A stretch of DNA of 64,000 nucleotides from Halobacteriovorax marinus. Lineage in GTDB: Bacteria > Bdellovibrionota > Bacteriovoracia > Bacteriovoracales > Bacteriovoracaceae. Under the pieces are notes generated by a model that did not search any database, had not been told where the DNA came from, and was given only the letters and a program-made list of their open reading frames with translations. The stretch is taken from assembly GCA_002163155.1 (NCBI GenBank), contig MAAO01000016.1, positions 248,001 to 312,000 on the forward strand, given 5' to 3'. The position numbers and the translations under genes were made by a program. Of the stretch, positions 8,409 through 16,794 are shown piece by piece; position 1 is the first letter of the stretch; every line of letters starts with the position of its first letter.

Positions 8409-9175
8409 TGACTTTAATGACACCTTTTTTTATTTTTGGAATTATGATCGGAAGCTTTTTAAATGCAGTGATCTATAGAATCCCTAATAATATTAATATT
8501 GCTTACCCGAGATCTCATTGCCCAAAGTGCAAGAAATTGATCTATTGGTATGAAAATATTCCTATTCTAAGTTATATTTTTCTCAGAGGAAAATGCTCCA
8601 AATGTCATCAGTCATTTAGTATTCTCTATCCTGCAGTAGAACTGTTCATAGGACTCGTATCTATTTGGCTTATGCCAGATGTATTAACCAACACTACTTT
8701 AATGTTGTATGCATTTTACTTTAGTGTGTTTTGCGCGCTCTTTTGTCATTTTGTCATAGATATTAAGCATCAAATTCTACCGGATTCTATAAATATTTAC
8801 CTGGGTCTTCTATTTCTGGTCTATGCGATATTTTTCAAGCCTCCTATTTTTTATCTAATGGGCGCAGGCTTAGGTTTCTTATTTCCATACCTAGTTACCC
8901 TTGCTTTTTATAAACTAAAGGGACAAGTGGGCCTGGGCGGTGGAGATATAAAGCTTTACACTGTCCTTGGGATAATTCTGGGCCCTGTTGGAGTCATCAA
9001 TAATATCTTTCTAAGTTGTTTCTTTGGAGCCGTGTTTAGTTTATTTATGATGGCCATTGGAAGAATGGACAGAAAGACGAAACTTGCATTTGGACCATTT
9101 ATTATAGTTGTTGCGCTGTTTCAATTGTTCTTTCCGAGCCAATTTAGGATTTTTTCTTCCCTTTGGAGTATTTAA
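8408..9175 (+). CDS. pilD: Type IV prepilin peptidase / N-methyltransferase PilD
   Basis: PilD cleaves the leader of type IV prepilins and methylates the new N terminus; it is an inner-membrane aspartic protease. The 255-residue protein has the N-terminal methylase part with two zinc CxxC pairs (CPKC at about 38-41 and CSKC at about 63-66), then the peptidase core with the two catalytic aspartates in VIDIKHQILPD (about 117) and GLGGGDIKLY (about 182). Six or more hydrophobic segments fit the family. It lies among its substrate and machine genes. It is full length, in contrast to the shorter TadV at 57477. Confidence 0.95.
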   Translation: MTLMTPFFIFGIMIGSFLNAVIYRIPNNINIAYPRSHCPKCKKLIYWYENIPILSYIFLRGKCSKCHQSFSILYPAVELFIGLVSIWLMPDVLTNTTLMLYAFYFSVFCALFCHFVIDIKHQILPDSINIYLGLLFLVYAIFFKPPIFYLMGAGLGFLFPYLVTLAFYKLKGQVGLGGGDIKLYTVLGIILGPVGVINNIFLSCFFGAVFSLFMMAIGRMDRKTKLAFGPFIIVVALFQLFFPSQFRIFSSLWSI

Positions 9176-9259
9176 CTCTTAGCTATTGCAGTAATTCCTT
9201 GAATTCAATAGTTTTAATGCGTTATAATTATTTATAGTAGTAGCTGCCGAGGAAATTTT

Positions 9260-10363
9260 TTGGATCCTAAGAAAATATTGAATGATATCATTTCCCAAAT
9301 AAAAGATGCCCTTAAAATAGGGCCGAAGGGACTTGTGGGTGTCGATATTGGACTCAGTGCAGTAAAGGTCGCTCAAGTTTCTGGAAATGAAGAAAATGGA
9401 TATACCTTATTGGCTTATGGATCGCACCCTCTTCCTGAAGGTGCAATAATCGAAGATGATATTCAAAAAGAAGAAGAGATCATCGACGCAATTAAGCAGG
9501 CTATTGAGAAAGCAGGAATAAAATCTGTTAACACTTGTATAGGTTTATCTGGACCAAATACAGTTGCTCGAAAATTACAGCTTGCCGGTGGATCTGATGA
9601 AGAAGTTGAAGATCAAGTAAGCTGGGAAGTTGAGCAGTACATCCCTTTTAGTATAGAGACTTCTAAGGTTTCTTTTCACATCGTTGGTGAAAACGAAGGT
9701 GGTGGTGTTGATGTGATAGTAGCTGCCGCAAAAGGAGAAGTCGTAGAGACTTATAAGGACCTTTTGATTCAAGCTGAATTAAAGCCAAAAATTGTTGACC
9801 TAGGTGTTCTTTCTCTCGTGAATGTTTTTGAACATCTTTATTTTGAAAAGTTAGAAGATCCAAATCACTCTTGGATAGTCATCGATCTAGGTGCACAAAA
9901 AGCAGAGTTTGTTATTTATAAAAATCACAAAATTATGTTCACTAAAGAAATTGCTATTGGTGGCGTAATGATTACTGAAGAAATTCAGCGTCAAATGGGT
10001 GTTAATTATTACGAAGCAGAAGATCTTAAAAACAATGGCGATGAGAATGGTAACCTTCCGGAAGAGATTCTAGAGATTATCGATGACGTTGTAGAAAGTT
10101 TCTTCGCAGAAATTAAAAAGACGGTAGATTTCTATATAAGTTCTACTTCGGATGAATCATTTGTTGAATGTGTTCTTACAGGTGGAAGTTGTGTCATTCC
10201 AGGACTGATCGAGGGGCTAGAGGCCCTGCTCGGAATTAGCGTTAGTATTATTAATCCTTTTGAAGAGATTGATTACGATAAGAAAAATATAAAAGAAGAA
10301 CAGTTAAATGAGATTGCCTACAGGGGTGTTAGTGTTCTTGGTCTTGCTATGAGGTCTGAATAA
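9260..10363 (+). CDS. pilM: Type IV pilus actin-like protein PilM
   Basis: PilM is a cytoplasmic actin-fold protein that binds the N-terminal tail of PilN and links the motor to the envelope complex. The 367-residue product has GVDIGLSAVKVAQV (about 27-40, phosphate-1 loop), VIDLGAQKAEFVIY (about 212-225, phosphate-2) and LTGGSCVIPGL (about 313-323, adenosine loop). The start is TTG at 9260, chosen because GAGGA at 9249-9253 lies 6 bases upstream and there is no in-frame ATG close by. The gene begins a tight pilMNOP run. Confidence 0.94.
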   Translation: MDPKKILNDIISQIKDALKIGPKGLVGVDIGLSAVKVAQVSGNEENGYTLLAYGSHPLPEGAIIEDDIQKEEEIIDAIKQAIEKAGIKSVNTCIGLSGPNTVARKLQLAGGSDEEVEDQVSWEVEQYIPFSIETSKVSFHIVGENEGGGVDVIVAAAKGEVVETYKDLLIQAELKPKIVDLGVLSLVNVFEHLYFEKLEDPNHSWIVIDLGAQKAEFVIYKNHKIMFTKEIAIGGVMITEEIQRQMGVNYYEAEDLKNNGDENGNLPEEILEIIDDVVESFFAEIKKTVDFYISSTSDESFVECVLTGGSCVIPGLIEGLEALLGISVSIINPFEEIDYDKKNIKEEQLNEIAYRGVSVLGLAMRSE

Positions 10364-10364
10364 T

Positions 10365-10976
10365 ATGATTAAGATCAACCTTCTCGAGCAGAAGAAACCA
10401 TTTAAATTGCCCGTTGTTATGGGGATAGACCTTGGTGATCTAAGTTGGAAGGGATTAATTTTTGTAGGAATGCTAAGTTACGTTCCTGAGTTAGTACTAT
10501 ATCCCCAATGGAAAGAAGATAAAAAAGAAATCAAAGCAGAAATTACAAAGTTACAAATAGCGCATAGAAAACTCAAAAAAGGTTTAAGAGGTAACAAAGA
10601 TATTAAAGATCGTCTTAATGCCTTTAATAAGCAAGTTTCAAAACTTCAAAAAAGAACAGTTCAGGTAGACTTAATTTTACAAGAAAAGAGAAATCCTAGC
10701 TTAATTATGGAGAAGATTGCTCGTAAGCTTCCTAGTGATATTTGGTTTAAATCTTTCTTAATAGCAGAAGATAAAACGATGACTATTAAGGGTGGAGGAG
10801 TCCTCTACAAAAGTATCGGTGACTTTATAGCAAGTGCAAATAATGCAGGTTTCTTTGGACAACCTTTAAGTTTAAAGGAATCTAAAACAGTGGAAGAGGA
10901 CAAGGGATCAGATTATCGTACCCAAGAATTTACAATTGTTGGAAAGATAGACAAGTTTGATCCTTGGTCTCAGTAG
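10365..10976 (+). CDS. pilN: Type IV pilus assembly protein PilN
   Basis: PilN is a bitopic inner-membrane protein of the alignment complex. The first residues MIKINLLEQ are the conserved cytoplasmic motif that fits into PilM. A weakly hydrophobic stretch near residues 25-45 is the membrane segment, followed by a coiled coil (about 55-105) and a periplasmic ferredoxin-like domain. The gene starts one base after the pilM stop and is followed by pilO after 8 bases. The sequence is divergent, but motif, size (203 aa) and position agree. Confidence 0.9.
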   Translation: MIKINLLEQKKPFKLPVVMGIDLGDLSWKGLIFVGMLSYVPELVLYPQWKEDKKEIKAEITKLQIAHRKLKKGLRGNKDIKDRLNAFNKQVSKLQKRTVQVDLILQEKRNPSLIMEKIARKLPSDIWFKSFLIAEDKTMTIKGGGVLYKSIGDFIASANNAGFFGQPLSLKESKTVEEDKGSDYRTQEFTIVGKIDKFDPWSQ

Positions 10977-10984
10977 GAATATAA

Positions 10985-11644
10985 ATGAAAGCAATTGTTT
11001 CAAAAATTCATTTTATCTTCTTCATCTACATCGCTTTTACTGTATTTACTAAGTGGTCAGAAGATCAAGATAGTGTCGAAAACATTAAGGGACAAATTCC
11101 AGTCCTCAAAAACAAAATTAGAAAAGCTAAGAAAGAGAAGAGACAATTACAGTCGTATTTAAAAGATGTCGAAACAGCAAAAGGCAAAATTGAATTAGTT
11201 GCAAAAGAAATTGAAAATTTACAAAAAAAGCTTCCCGATACGGTAGACGACACAAAAAACCTTTCGCTATTAAAAGGTATTGCAGAGTCTTTGAATATTA
11301 AAAATATTTATCTAACTCCACTTGATGAAATAGATAAAGGTTTCTATATTGCCAAGAGATATGGTCTAAAGGCCTCTGGTACTTATCTACAATTCCTTAT
11401 GTTGATGGAAAAAATTGGAAACGAAGGAAGTATTTTAAATGTTAAGAGAATATTTTTAGAAAATCAGCAAGAAAAACAACGTGGTCGTTTCCAAATTATA
11501 AATGGTGATATTATTATTGAAACTTACCGTTATAATAAAAGTTATCGAGAGAGCCGTGGAATTAATGATATCGAAAAAGAATTTAAGAAAAAAAAGTTGG
11601 TTAAAAAGAAGAAGAGACCTAGAAAAAGAAAGAAAAGAAAATAG
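10985..11644 (+). CDS. pilO: Type IV pilus assembly protein PilO
   Basis: PilO pairs with PilN in the periplasm. The 219-residue protein has an N-terminal hydrophobic segment (about 7-23), a long charged coiled coil (about 28-85) and a small alpha/beta domain (about 90-180), which is the PilO plan. The last 25 residues are almost all Lys and Arg, an unusual basic tail that would lie in the periplasm and could touch peptidoglycan or the envelope; this is an inference. It is identified mostly by architecture and by lying between pilN and pilP. Confidence 0.85.
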   Translation: MKAIVSKIHFIFFIYIAFTVFTKWSEDQDSVENIKGQIPVLKNKIRKAKKEKRQLQSYLKDVETAKGKIELVAKEIENLQKKLPDTVDDTKNLSLLKGIAESLNIKNIYLTPLDEIDKGFYIAKRYGLKASGTYLQFLMLMEKIGNEGSILNVKRIFLENQQEKQRGRFQIINGDIIIETYRYNKSYRESRGINDIEKEFKKKKLVKKKKRPRKRKKRK

Positions 11645-11653
11645 GACAATTAT

Positions 11654-12133
11654 TTGAAAAAAATGCTGGCTTTAACATTTATAATGACAAGTTTTGGTCT
11701 TTCGTTCCAATTGGGGGCACAAGCGTCCAATGGGAGTATTGATCTTAATAAGGCGAGTAGAATAAAAAATCCCTTTGAAATGCGAGATCCTTTTAAAAGA
11801 GAATTGAGAAGAAGGCGAAGAAGTAAGAAGGATTATCCAGGGCTAAGAACAGTATTTAGCAATATTCCCTCTATTGATAATGTTCCATTAGATCAAATTA
11901 AAATAACAGGTATTTTAATTGGTAAAGAACGTAGAGCTGTCGCGAAGATGGTTGATTCATCCGGAAAACCAGGAGAGCAGTCCTTTATCTTAAAAGAAGG
12001 GATGAAGTTGGGTGAGAATAATGCAGAGATAAAAGCCATTCTTCCCGGTGGAATCGTATTAGTTGAGAAAATTCGTAATGTATACGATCAAGATGAATAC
12101 CTCGAAACCATCATTCCCGTTTCAAGCGACTAA
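11654..12133 (+). CDS. pilP: Type IV pilus assembly protein PilP
   Basis: PilP bridges the PilNO pair and the PilQ secretin. The 159-residue product starts with TTG at 11654 behind AGGA and has a signal peptide (about 1-25, ending LGAQA). I see no lipobox cysteine, so it may be soluble rather than a lipoprotein as in other PilP. Residues NPFEMRDPFKR form the basic, unstructured N-terminal region. The beta-sandwich domain follows, with IKITGILIGKERRAVAKM and the late IRNVYDQDEYLETII, both typical of PilP. Confidence 0.88.
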   Translation: MKKMLALTFIMTSFGLSFQLGAQASNGSIDLNKASRIKNPFEMRDPFKRELRRRRRSKKDYPGLRTVFSNIPSIDNVPLDQIKITGILIGKERRAVAKMVDSSGKPGEQSFILKEGMKLGENNAEIKAILPGGIVLVEKIRNVYDQDEYLETIIPVSSD

Positions 12134-12160
12134 AAAAACTGTCAACCTTTTTCTAACTTA

Positions 12161-12169
12161 TGCTATAAT
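12161..12169 (+). promoter_or_regulatory. Extended -10 promoter for pilQ
   Basis: TGCTATAAT is an exact extended -10 element (TGnTATAAT) in the 91-base gap between pilP and pilQ. No good -35 is present, which extended -10 promoters can do without. It would give pilQ a start point of its own, about 50 bases upstream of the ATG. Confidence 0.6.
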
Positions 12170-12224
12170 TTAAGTGATTTATAGTTTCCGTGCCGGGAAC
12201 ATTTTACCTTAGGAAGAGGTTGAG

Positions 12225-14054
12225 ATGGAGATAAGAAGTTTTCTTAAAAAACTCTTAATTATATCATTATTTGTTTCATCAAGTGTCTATGCAACAACAT
12301 TAGAACAAATTAATTACAAATTAAAAGATGAAGTCGCTCTAATAGAGCTTACCTTTGATAATAACATTGCAAAGGCGAAGAAGTTTCATGTCACTGAAGA
12401 CAAACAAATCATTATTGATTTAAAAGGTGTTCAGTCTACTGATAGAGTCATTAGGGCCTTCGATACTTCTGAATTTAGTGGAAGTATTGTTTTTGTATCT
12501 GCCTACAGGAAAACATCTAATCCTGAAGATTTAAGAATTGCAATTCAGTTAAGAGATAACGTTCGAAGTATTCTTAAAAGAGAGCCCAATAAAATTATCC
12601 TCGAAGTCGAAAGTCGTTTTGGTGTTTTTTCTCAAAGAACTATTGATGATAACAAAAGTTACGAAGAGAAAATTACAAAGGAAGTTGCTGAAGTAGGGAA
12701 ACTCAGTATTCCTAAATCAGATAGTGTAGAAGATATTTTAGAGAATTTAACACTATCAGGTAGAAAGAAATATATTGGTAAGAAAATTACTTTTAATATT
12801 AAGGATCTTCCTGTCGCGGATATATTAAACATGATTGCTGATGCATCTGGTTTTAACATCATTATTACAGATGAAATAAATACTAAACCACCCCTATCTT
12901 TAAACTTAACAAATATTCCTTGGGATCAGGCATTAGATACAATTCTTGGATTAAATAAGCTAGTTGCTAGAAAGAATGGTGTCATTCTTATGGTTACGAC
13001 TTATGAGAAAGCGGCTGAAGAACAAAAGAAGGAATATGAGGCTAGAAAGCTAAAGGAAAAAGAAGTTCCTCTCGTGACGAAAGTTTTTCCAATTAGTTAT
13101 GCTACAACAAAGGAAATGTTAGATATCCTAAAAGATTACATAACAAAAAGAGGAAAGCTAAATCATGACGTGAGAACGAACTCACTCATCGTTAAAGATA
13201 CAGCTGATACTATTGAAAGAATTCGAAAGATTGTAGAAGTTTTAGATACACAGACTCCTCAAGTTTTAATTGAATCTAAGATTGTAGAAGTTAATGAAAG
13301 TTATAAGAAAGAAATTGGATTACAAAATGGATTAAACTTTGGTTATGATCCTATTGGACAAGTCGGTCCTGCTCAGCCGTCAGTTATTGGCTCTGATATA
13401 ATTTCAGGAACAAATGCTGGACCAGGGTTTTCATTTAGTTCTGCACCTTCAACGGGAGATGGGGCAAGATCATTGTTTGGTCTTACGGTAACAAGATTTA
13501 ATAGGTTATTAAATTTATCGTTCTCTTTACAGCTCTTGGAGTCTGAATCAAAAGGTAAAATTGTTGCAAGTCCAAAAGTAATTACACAAAATAAGAAAAA
13601 AGCCGTCATAGCCACAACTGATACTACAAGTTTTTCAAAATCAGTTAGTCAGGATGCCACATCGTCTGAGATTACTTTTGAAAGTGTTGAAGCATCTTTA
13701 CAACTTGAAGTAACTCCACAGGTAACAAATGAAGGTTCAATTTCCCTCGAAATTAATCTAACAAAAGAACAGTTTGGTACCAGACCTTCAGCAGCAGCTC
13801 CACCAGACAAACAAAAAAGAAGTGTAATCACAAATGTTCTAGTTGATAATGGTTCGACAATCGTAATTGGTGGTGTATATAACTATGAAAAAAGAGAGTC
13901 TCATTCAGGTATTCCTTTCATAAAAGATATACCATTGATAGGCTGGTTGTTTAGAACACCTTATGCACCAGAAGTTATTAAGCAAGAGCTTCTTATTTTC
14001 ATAACACCAAGAATTGTAAACCAGGAAGAAGCTGGAATTGTAGAGAAGTTATAG
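12225..14054 (+). CDS. pilQ: Type IV pilus secretin PilQ
   Basis: PilQ forms the outer-membrane pore through which the pilus passes. The 609-residue protein has a signal peptide (about 1-24), one AMIN domain (about 30-130) that binds peptidoglycan in this family, an STN/N0 domain (about 185-260, with FNIKDLPVADILNMIADASG), an N1 domain (about 285-345, with VRTNSLIVKDT) and the secretin core (about 360-600), ending with VLVDNGSTIVIGGVY and ELLIFITPRIV. Only one AMIN domain is seen where many PilQ have two or more. An SD GAAGAGG lies before the ATG. Confidence 0.96.
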   Translation: MEIRSFLKKLLIISLFVSSSVYATTLEQINYKLKDEVALIELTFDNNIAKAKKFHVTEDKQIIIDLKGVQSTDRVIRAFDTSEFSGSIVFVSAYRKTSNPEDLRIAIQLRDNVRSILKREPNKIILEVESRFGVFSQRTIDDNKSYEEKITKEVAEVGKLSIPKSDSVEDILENLTLSGRKKYIGKKITFNIKDLPVADILNMIADASGFNIIITDEINTKPPLSLNLTNIPWDQALDTILGLNKLVARKNGVILMVTTYEKAAEEQKKEYEARKLKEKEVPLVTKVFPISYATTKEMLDILKDYITKRGKLNHDVRTNSLIVKDTADTIERIRKIVEVLDTQTPQVLIESKIVEVNESYKKEIGLQNGLNFGYDPIGQVGPAQPSVIGSDIISGTNAGPGFSFSSAPSTGDGARSLFGLTVTRFNRLLNLSFSLQLLESESKGKIVASPKVITQNKKKAVIATTDTTSFSKSVSQDATSSEITFESVEASLQLEVTPQVTNEGSISLEINLTKEQFGTRPSAAAPPDKQKRSVITNVLVDNGSTIVIGGVYNYEKRESHSGIPFIKDIPLIGWLFRTPYAPEVIKQELLIFITPRIVNQEEAGIVEKL

Positions 14055-14059
14055 AATTT

Positions 14060-15214
14060 ATGGCACATAGTAATCAGATTCTAGAAAGATATTTAACGAC
14101 ATTGGAGAAAGATCCAAGTTCGAGAGTTTTTGCTCCTCTTGCCGAATACTATCGAAAAAATGGTCTTCTTACACAGGCCATAGATACATTAAACCAAGGA
14201 ATTAAACTCAATCCAAGTTATGTTCTTGGACATTTAGGTCTTGGTTTTTGTTATTTTGACAATGGTGATTACAAGAGATCTTACGATATATTACGGCCTT
14301 TAATTGATTCAAATCGCGACAATATTCGCATGTTAAGGTTATTTTCGGAAATTTGTCTAGAACTTAAGAAAAGTGAAGAAGCTCTAGAGAATTTAAAATA
14401 TCTTCTTTTCATCAACCCAAAAGATAAAGATGCTGCAGAGAAAGTTAAAGCTATTGAAAAAGATAATGAGAAATTTGGTCCCATAAAATTTAATGTTCAA
14501 GATGAATTCTCGAGTTCTCCAGCTTTTGAACAAGAAAAAAACATACTCTTTGATGTAGACTCTATGAAAAGTGAACCTTCACATTTTGAAGGTATTGATG
14601 ATTGGGTTAAGGTGGATTTATCTTCGGAAGATGAAACTGAACAGAGTAAAGAGCAGTTTGACCAATGGTCAATGAACTCAAAATTACCAGAAGAAATTGA
14701 AGAAGAAGTTGTTGAAGAAAAGGAAAGTATCTCTCGCGAATTCAAAGTAGAACTTTCCCCTAATGAATTCGTACAACCTGAAACTCCAGTCATTACTCAT
14801 ACGCTAGTAGATTTGTATTGTAATCAGGGTTATTTAGATAAAGCTCGAGATCTCCTAGAGAAAATTTTAGAGTTAAATCCAAATGATCTAAAAACGAAGT
14901 TAAAACTACAAGAAGTTGAGAAAGTACTTAGTGATGTATTCTTCCAAGAAGAAGTACAAGAGCCTGCCGAAGAAGTTGCGGTAGAGCAGCCGAAAAATCT
15001 TTCTTCAATTTCAACAAACTCTGAAGATAGTGGTAGAGATGATTTAATGAATCTCTTTGATCAAAAGTTTAATGCAGAAAGTAAAATTCATATCGTTGAA
15101 GAGCTCTCTTCTAGCGTACAAAATAAAAAACTAGAGTTAATTGAAAATAGACTCAATGCCTTTCATAAAGCCTTAGAATCAAGGGCGGAACTGATACTTA
15201 ACAAGAACAGATAG
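14060..15214 (+). CDS. TPR protein following pilQ
   Basis: The 384-residue protein has TPR repeats at the N terminus (about 18-125, for example AIDTLNQGIKLNPSY and ALENLKYLLFINPKD) and another at about 245-290 (VDLYCNQGYLDKARDLLEKILELNPND). Between them is an acidic, low-complexity linker (about 140-240). There is no signal peptide, so it is probably cytoplasmic. It starts 5 bases after the pilQ stop and is very likely co-transcribed with it. A role as a pilus scaffold or regulator follows only from position. Confidence 0.8.
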   Translation: MAHSNQILERYLTTLEKDPSSRVFAPLAEYYRKNGLLTQAIDTLNQGIKLNPSYVLGHLGLGFCYFDNGDYKRSYDILRPLIDSNRDNIRMLRLFSEICLELKKSEEALENLKYLLFINPKDKDAAEKVKAIEKDNEKFGPIKFNVQDEFSSSPAFEQEKNILFDVDSMKSEPSHFEGIDDWVKVDLSSEDETEQSKEQFDQWSMNSKLPEEIEEEVVEEKESISREFKVELSPNEFVQPETPVITHTLVDLYCNQGYLDKARDLLEKILELNPNDLKTKLKLQEVEKVLSDVFFQEEVQEPAEEVAVEQPKNLSSISTNSEDSGRDDLMNLFDQKFNAESKIHIVEELSSSVQNKKLELIENRLNAFHKALESRAELILNKNR

Positions 15215-15298
15215 CCCCATTTTTCTTTACAAGCCGAGCCTACATTGGTAGTTTGACGCGATATTTAATTTCATAAATATTAGATAGTTGAGGCTGGA

Positions 15299-15742
15299 AT
15301 GGCGAAGAAATTTTTGGTTATAAATGGACCAAATTTAAATTTACTAGGGACTCGTGAGACGGAAATTTACGGTTCACAAACTCTTAGTGAAATAGAGTCC
15401 AGTACAAATAATTCTTTAAGTACACTTGGCTTTGGAGCTGTTGAAACAGTTTGGTTTCAGTCAAATATCGAAGGTGAGATTGTTGAGAAAATACACACTG
15501 CTCTCAATGAAAATTACGACTGTTTAGTAATAAATCCAGCAGCTTACTCACACACATCTGTAGCAATACTAGATGCTTTAAAAATGTTAAAAATTCCTGT
15601 TATTGAAGTGCATATGAGTAATACTCATTTGAGAGATGCTTACCGTCAAACAAAGTTGACGGCCAAAAGCTCCACTATCATAATGGAGGGGCTTGGAAGT
15701 AAAGCCTACTTATTTGGAATACTTTCACAATTAATAAACTAG
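15299..15742 (+). CDS. aroQ: Type II 3-dehydroquinate dehydratase
   Basis: AroQ converts 3-dehydroquinate to 3-dehydroshikimate as a cytoplasmic dodecamer. The 147-residue product is a textbook match: VINGPNLNLLGTRE (about 7-20), with the catalytic Tyr at YGSQ (about 24), NPAAYSHTSVAILDAL (about 76-91) and EVHMSNTHLRDAYR with the catalytic His (about 98-111). A TTGACG at 15253-15258 with an AT-rich -10 region may be its promoter. It opens an aroQ-efp-accB-accC run seen in many proteobacteria. Confidence 0.96.
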   Translation: MAKKFLVINGPNLNLLGTRETEIYGSQTLSEIESSTNNSLSTLGFGAVETVWFQSNIEGEIVEKIHTALNENYDCLVINPAAYSHTSVAILDALKMLKIPVIEVHMSNTHLRDAYRQTKLTAKSSTIIMEGLGSKAYLFGILSQLIN

Positions 15743-15753
15743 AGGTACAAGAA

Positions 15754-16332
15754 ATGGCACGTGAGCTACAAACAACTGAATTAAAAAAAGGTGTATGGAT
15801 TGAATTGGATAATAAGCCATTTCTAATCATTAAATCTGATTTTACAAATCCTGGAAAGGGTTCTGCATTTACGATATGTAGAATAAGAAATCTTGAAACT
15901 AATGCAGTTATTGAGAGAACTTTCAAATCAGGAGTTGCCACTGGTGTTTTTGAACCAGATTTAGAACAAAAAAATGTTGAGTATATGTATAGTGATCAAG
16001 AGGGGTTCAATTTTATGGATCAAGTTTCTTTTGAAACAATTCATGTAACAACTGAACAAGCAGGAACAGCAGCAGGGTATTTACAAGAAGGTATAAACCT
16101 TGATGTTTTATATTATAAAGGAAACCCAATCGCGATTGATCTTCCTAATTTTGTTGTGCTGAAAGTTGCCGAAACTGATCCAGGGTTAAAGGGTGATACA
16201 GCTCAAGGTGGAACGAAGTTGGCTAAAATGGACACAGGTCTCCAAGTCAAGGTTCCACTTTTTATTAAAGAAGGCGAAATAATCAAGATTGACACCAGAA
16301 CTGGTGACTATATTGAAAGAGCAAAAATCTAG
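15754..16332 (+). CDS. efp: Translation elongation factor P
   Basis: EF-P enters the ribosome E site and relieves stalling at polyproline. The 192-residue protein has the KOW-like domain I with DFTNPGKGSAF, where Lys35 matches the residue that is beta-lysylated in E. coli EF-P, then two OB domains with TEQAGTAAGYLQEG and the terminal IKIDTRTGDYIERAK signature. The gene is 11 bases after aroQ and 8 bases before accB. The PGKG loop suggests lysine modification rather than arginine rhamnosylation; the modifying enzyme is not in this window. Confidence 0.97.
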   Translation: MARELQTTELKKGVWIELDNKPFLIIKSDFTNPGKGSAFTICRIRNLETNAVIERTFKSGVATGVFEPDLEQKNVEYMYSDQEGFNFMDQVSFETIHVTTEQAGTAAGYLQEGINLDVLYYKGNPIAIDLPNFVVLKVAETDPGLKGDTAQGGTKLAKMDTGLQVKVPLFIKEGEIIKIDTRTGDYIERAKI

Positions 16333-16340
16333 GATCGAAA

Positions 16341-16781
16341 ATGAAATTTAAAGAATTAGAAGAGTTTATTGCGATTGCAAAAAAAGCAGGAGCAAGTGAA
16401 TTAAAATATCAAAGTGAAGAAAAGAAGTTTTCAATTTCTTTTCCTGTAGCAGGTGTACCAGTTGCAGCAACAACTGTTGCGGCTCCTGTATTAGCGGCTG
16501 CTCCAGCAGCAGGGACCCCTGTGGCGGCAGCCTCAAACGACGGACTTATCGATGTAACGTGTCCATTTGTTGGAACTTTTTATACTTCAGCTTCGCCGGA
16601 AGCCCCAGTATACGCTAAGCTTGGAGATAAAGTTTCTAAAGGACAGGTTCTGTGTATTGTTGAGGCCATGAAAATTATGAACGAAATTGAATCTGATATT
16701 TCAGGAGAAGTCGTTGAAGTTTGTGTGGAAAATGAAACATACGTAGAATTTGGACAAGTTCTATTTAGAGTTAAACCGTAA
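16341..16781 (+). CDS. accB: Biotin carboxyl carrier protein of acetyl-CoA carboxylase
   Basis: AccB carries the biotin that moves carboxyl groups between AccC and AccAD in the first step of fatty-acid synthesis. The 146-residue product has an N-terminal helical part (about 1-35), an Ala/Pro/Val-rich linker (about 36-70) and a biotinyl domain (about 72-146) with the biotin-accepting lysine in EAMKIMNE. A DVTCPFVGTFY start of the domain and the thumb region are present. It is followed closely by accC. Confidence 0.96.
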   Translation: MKFKELEEFIAIAKKAGASELKYQSEEKKFSISFPVAGVPVAATTVAAPVLAAAPAAGTPVAAASNDGLIDVTCPFVGTFYTSASPEAPVYAKLGDKVSKGQVLCIVEAMKIMNEIESDISGEVVEVCVENETYVEFGQVLFRVKP

Positions 16782-16794
16782 AAACGGATCAGTT

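Noticed and set aside
16750-16794. Upstream start of accC inside accB
   Set aside because: The family starts at MKFKKILIANRG; the ATG at 16795 gives the normal length of 447 residues.
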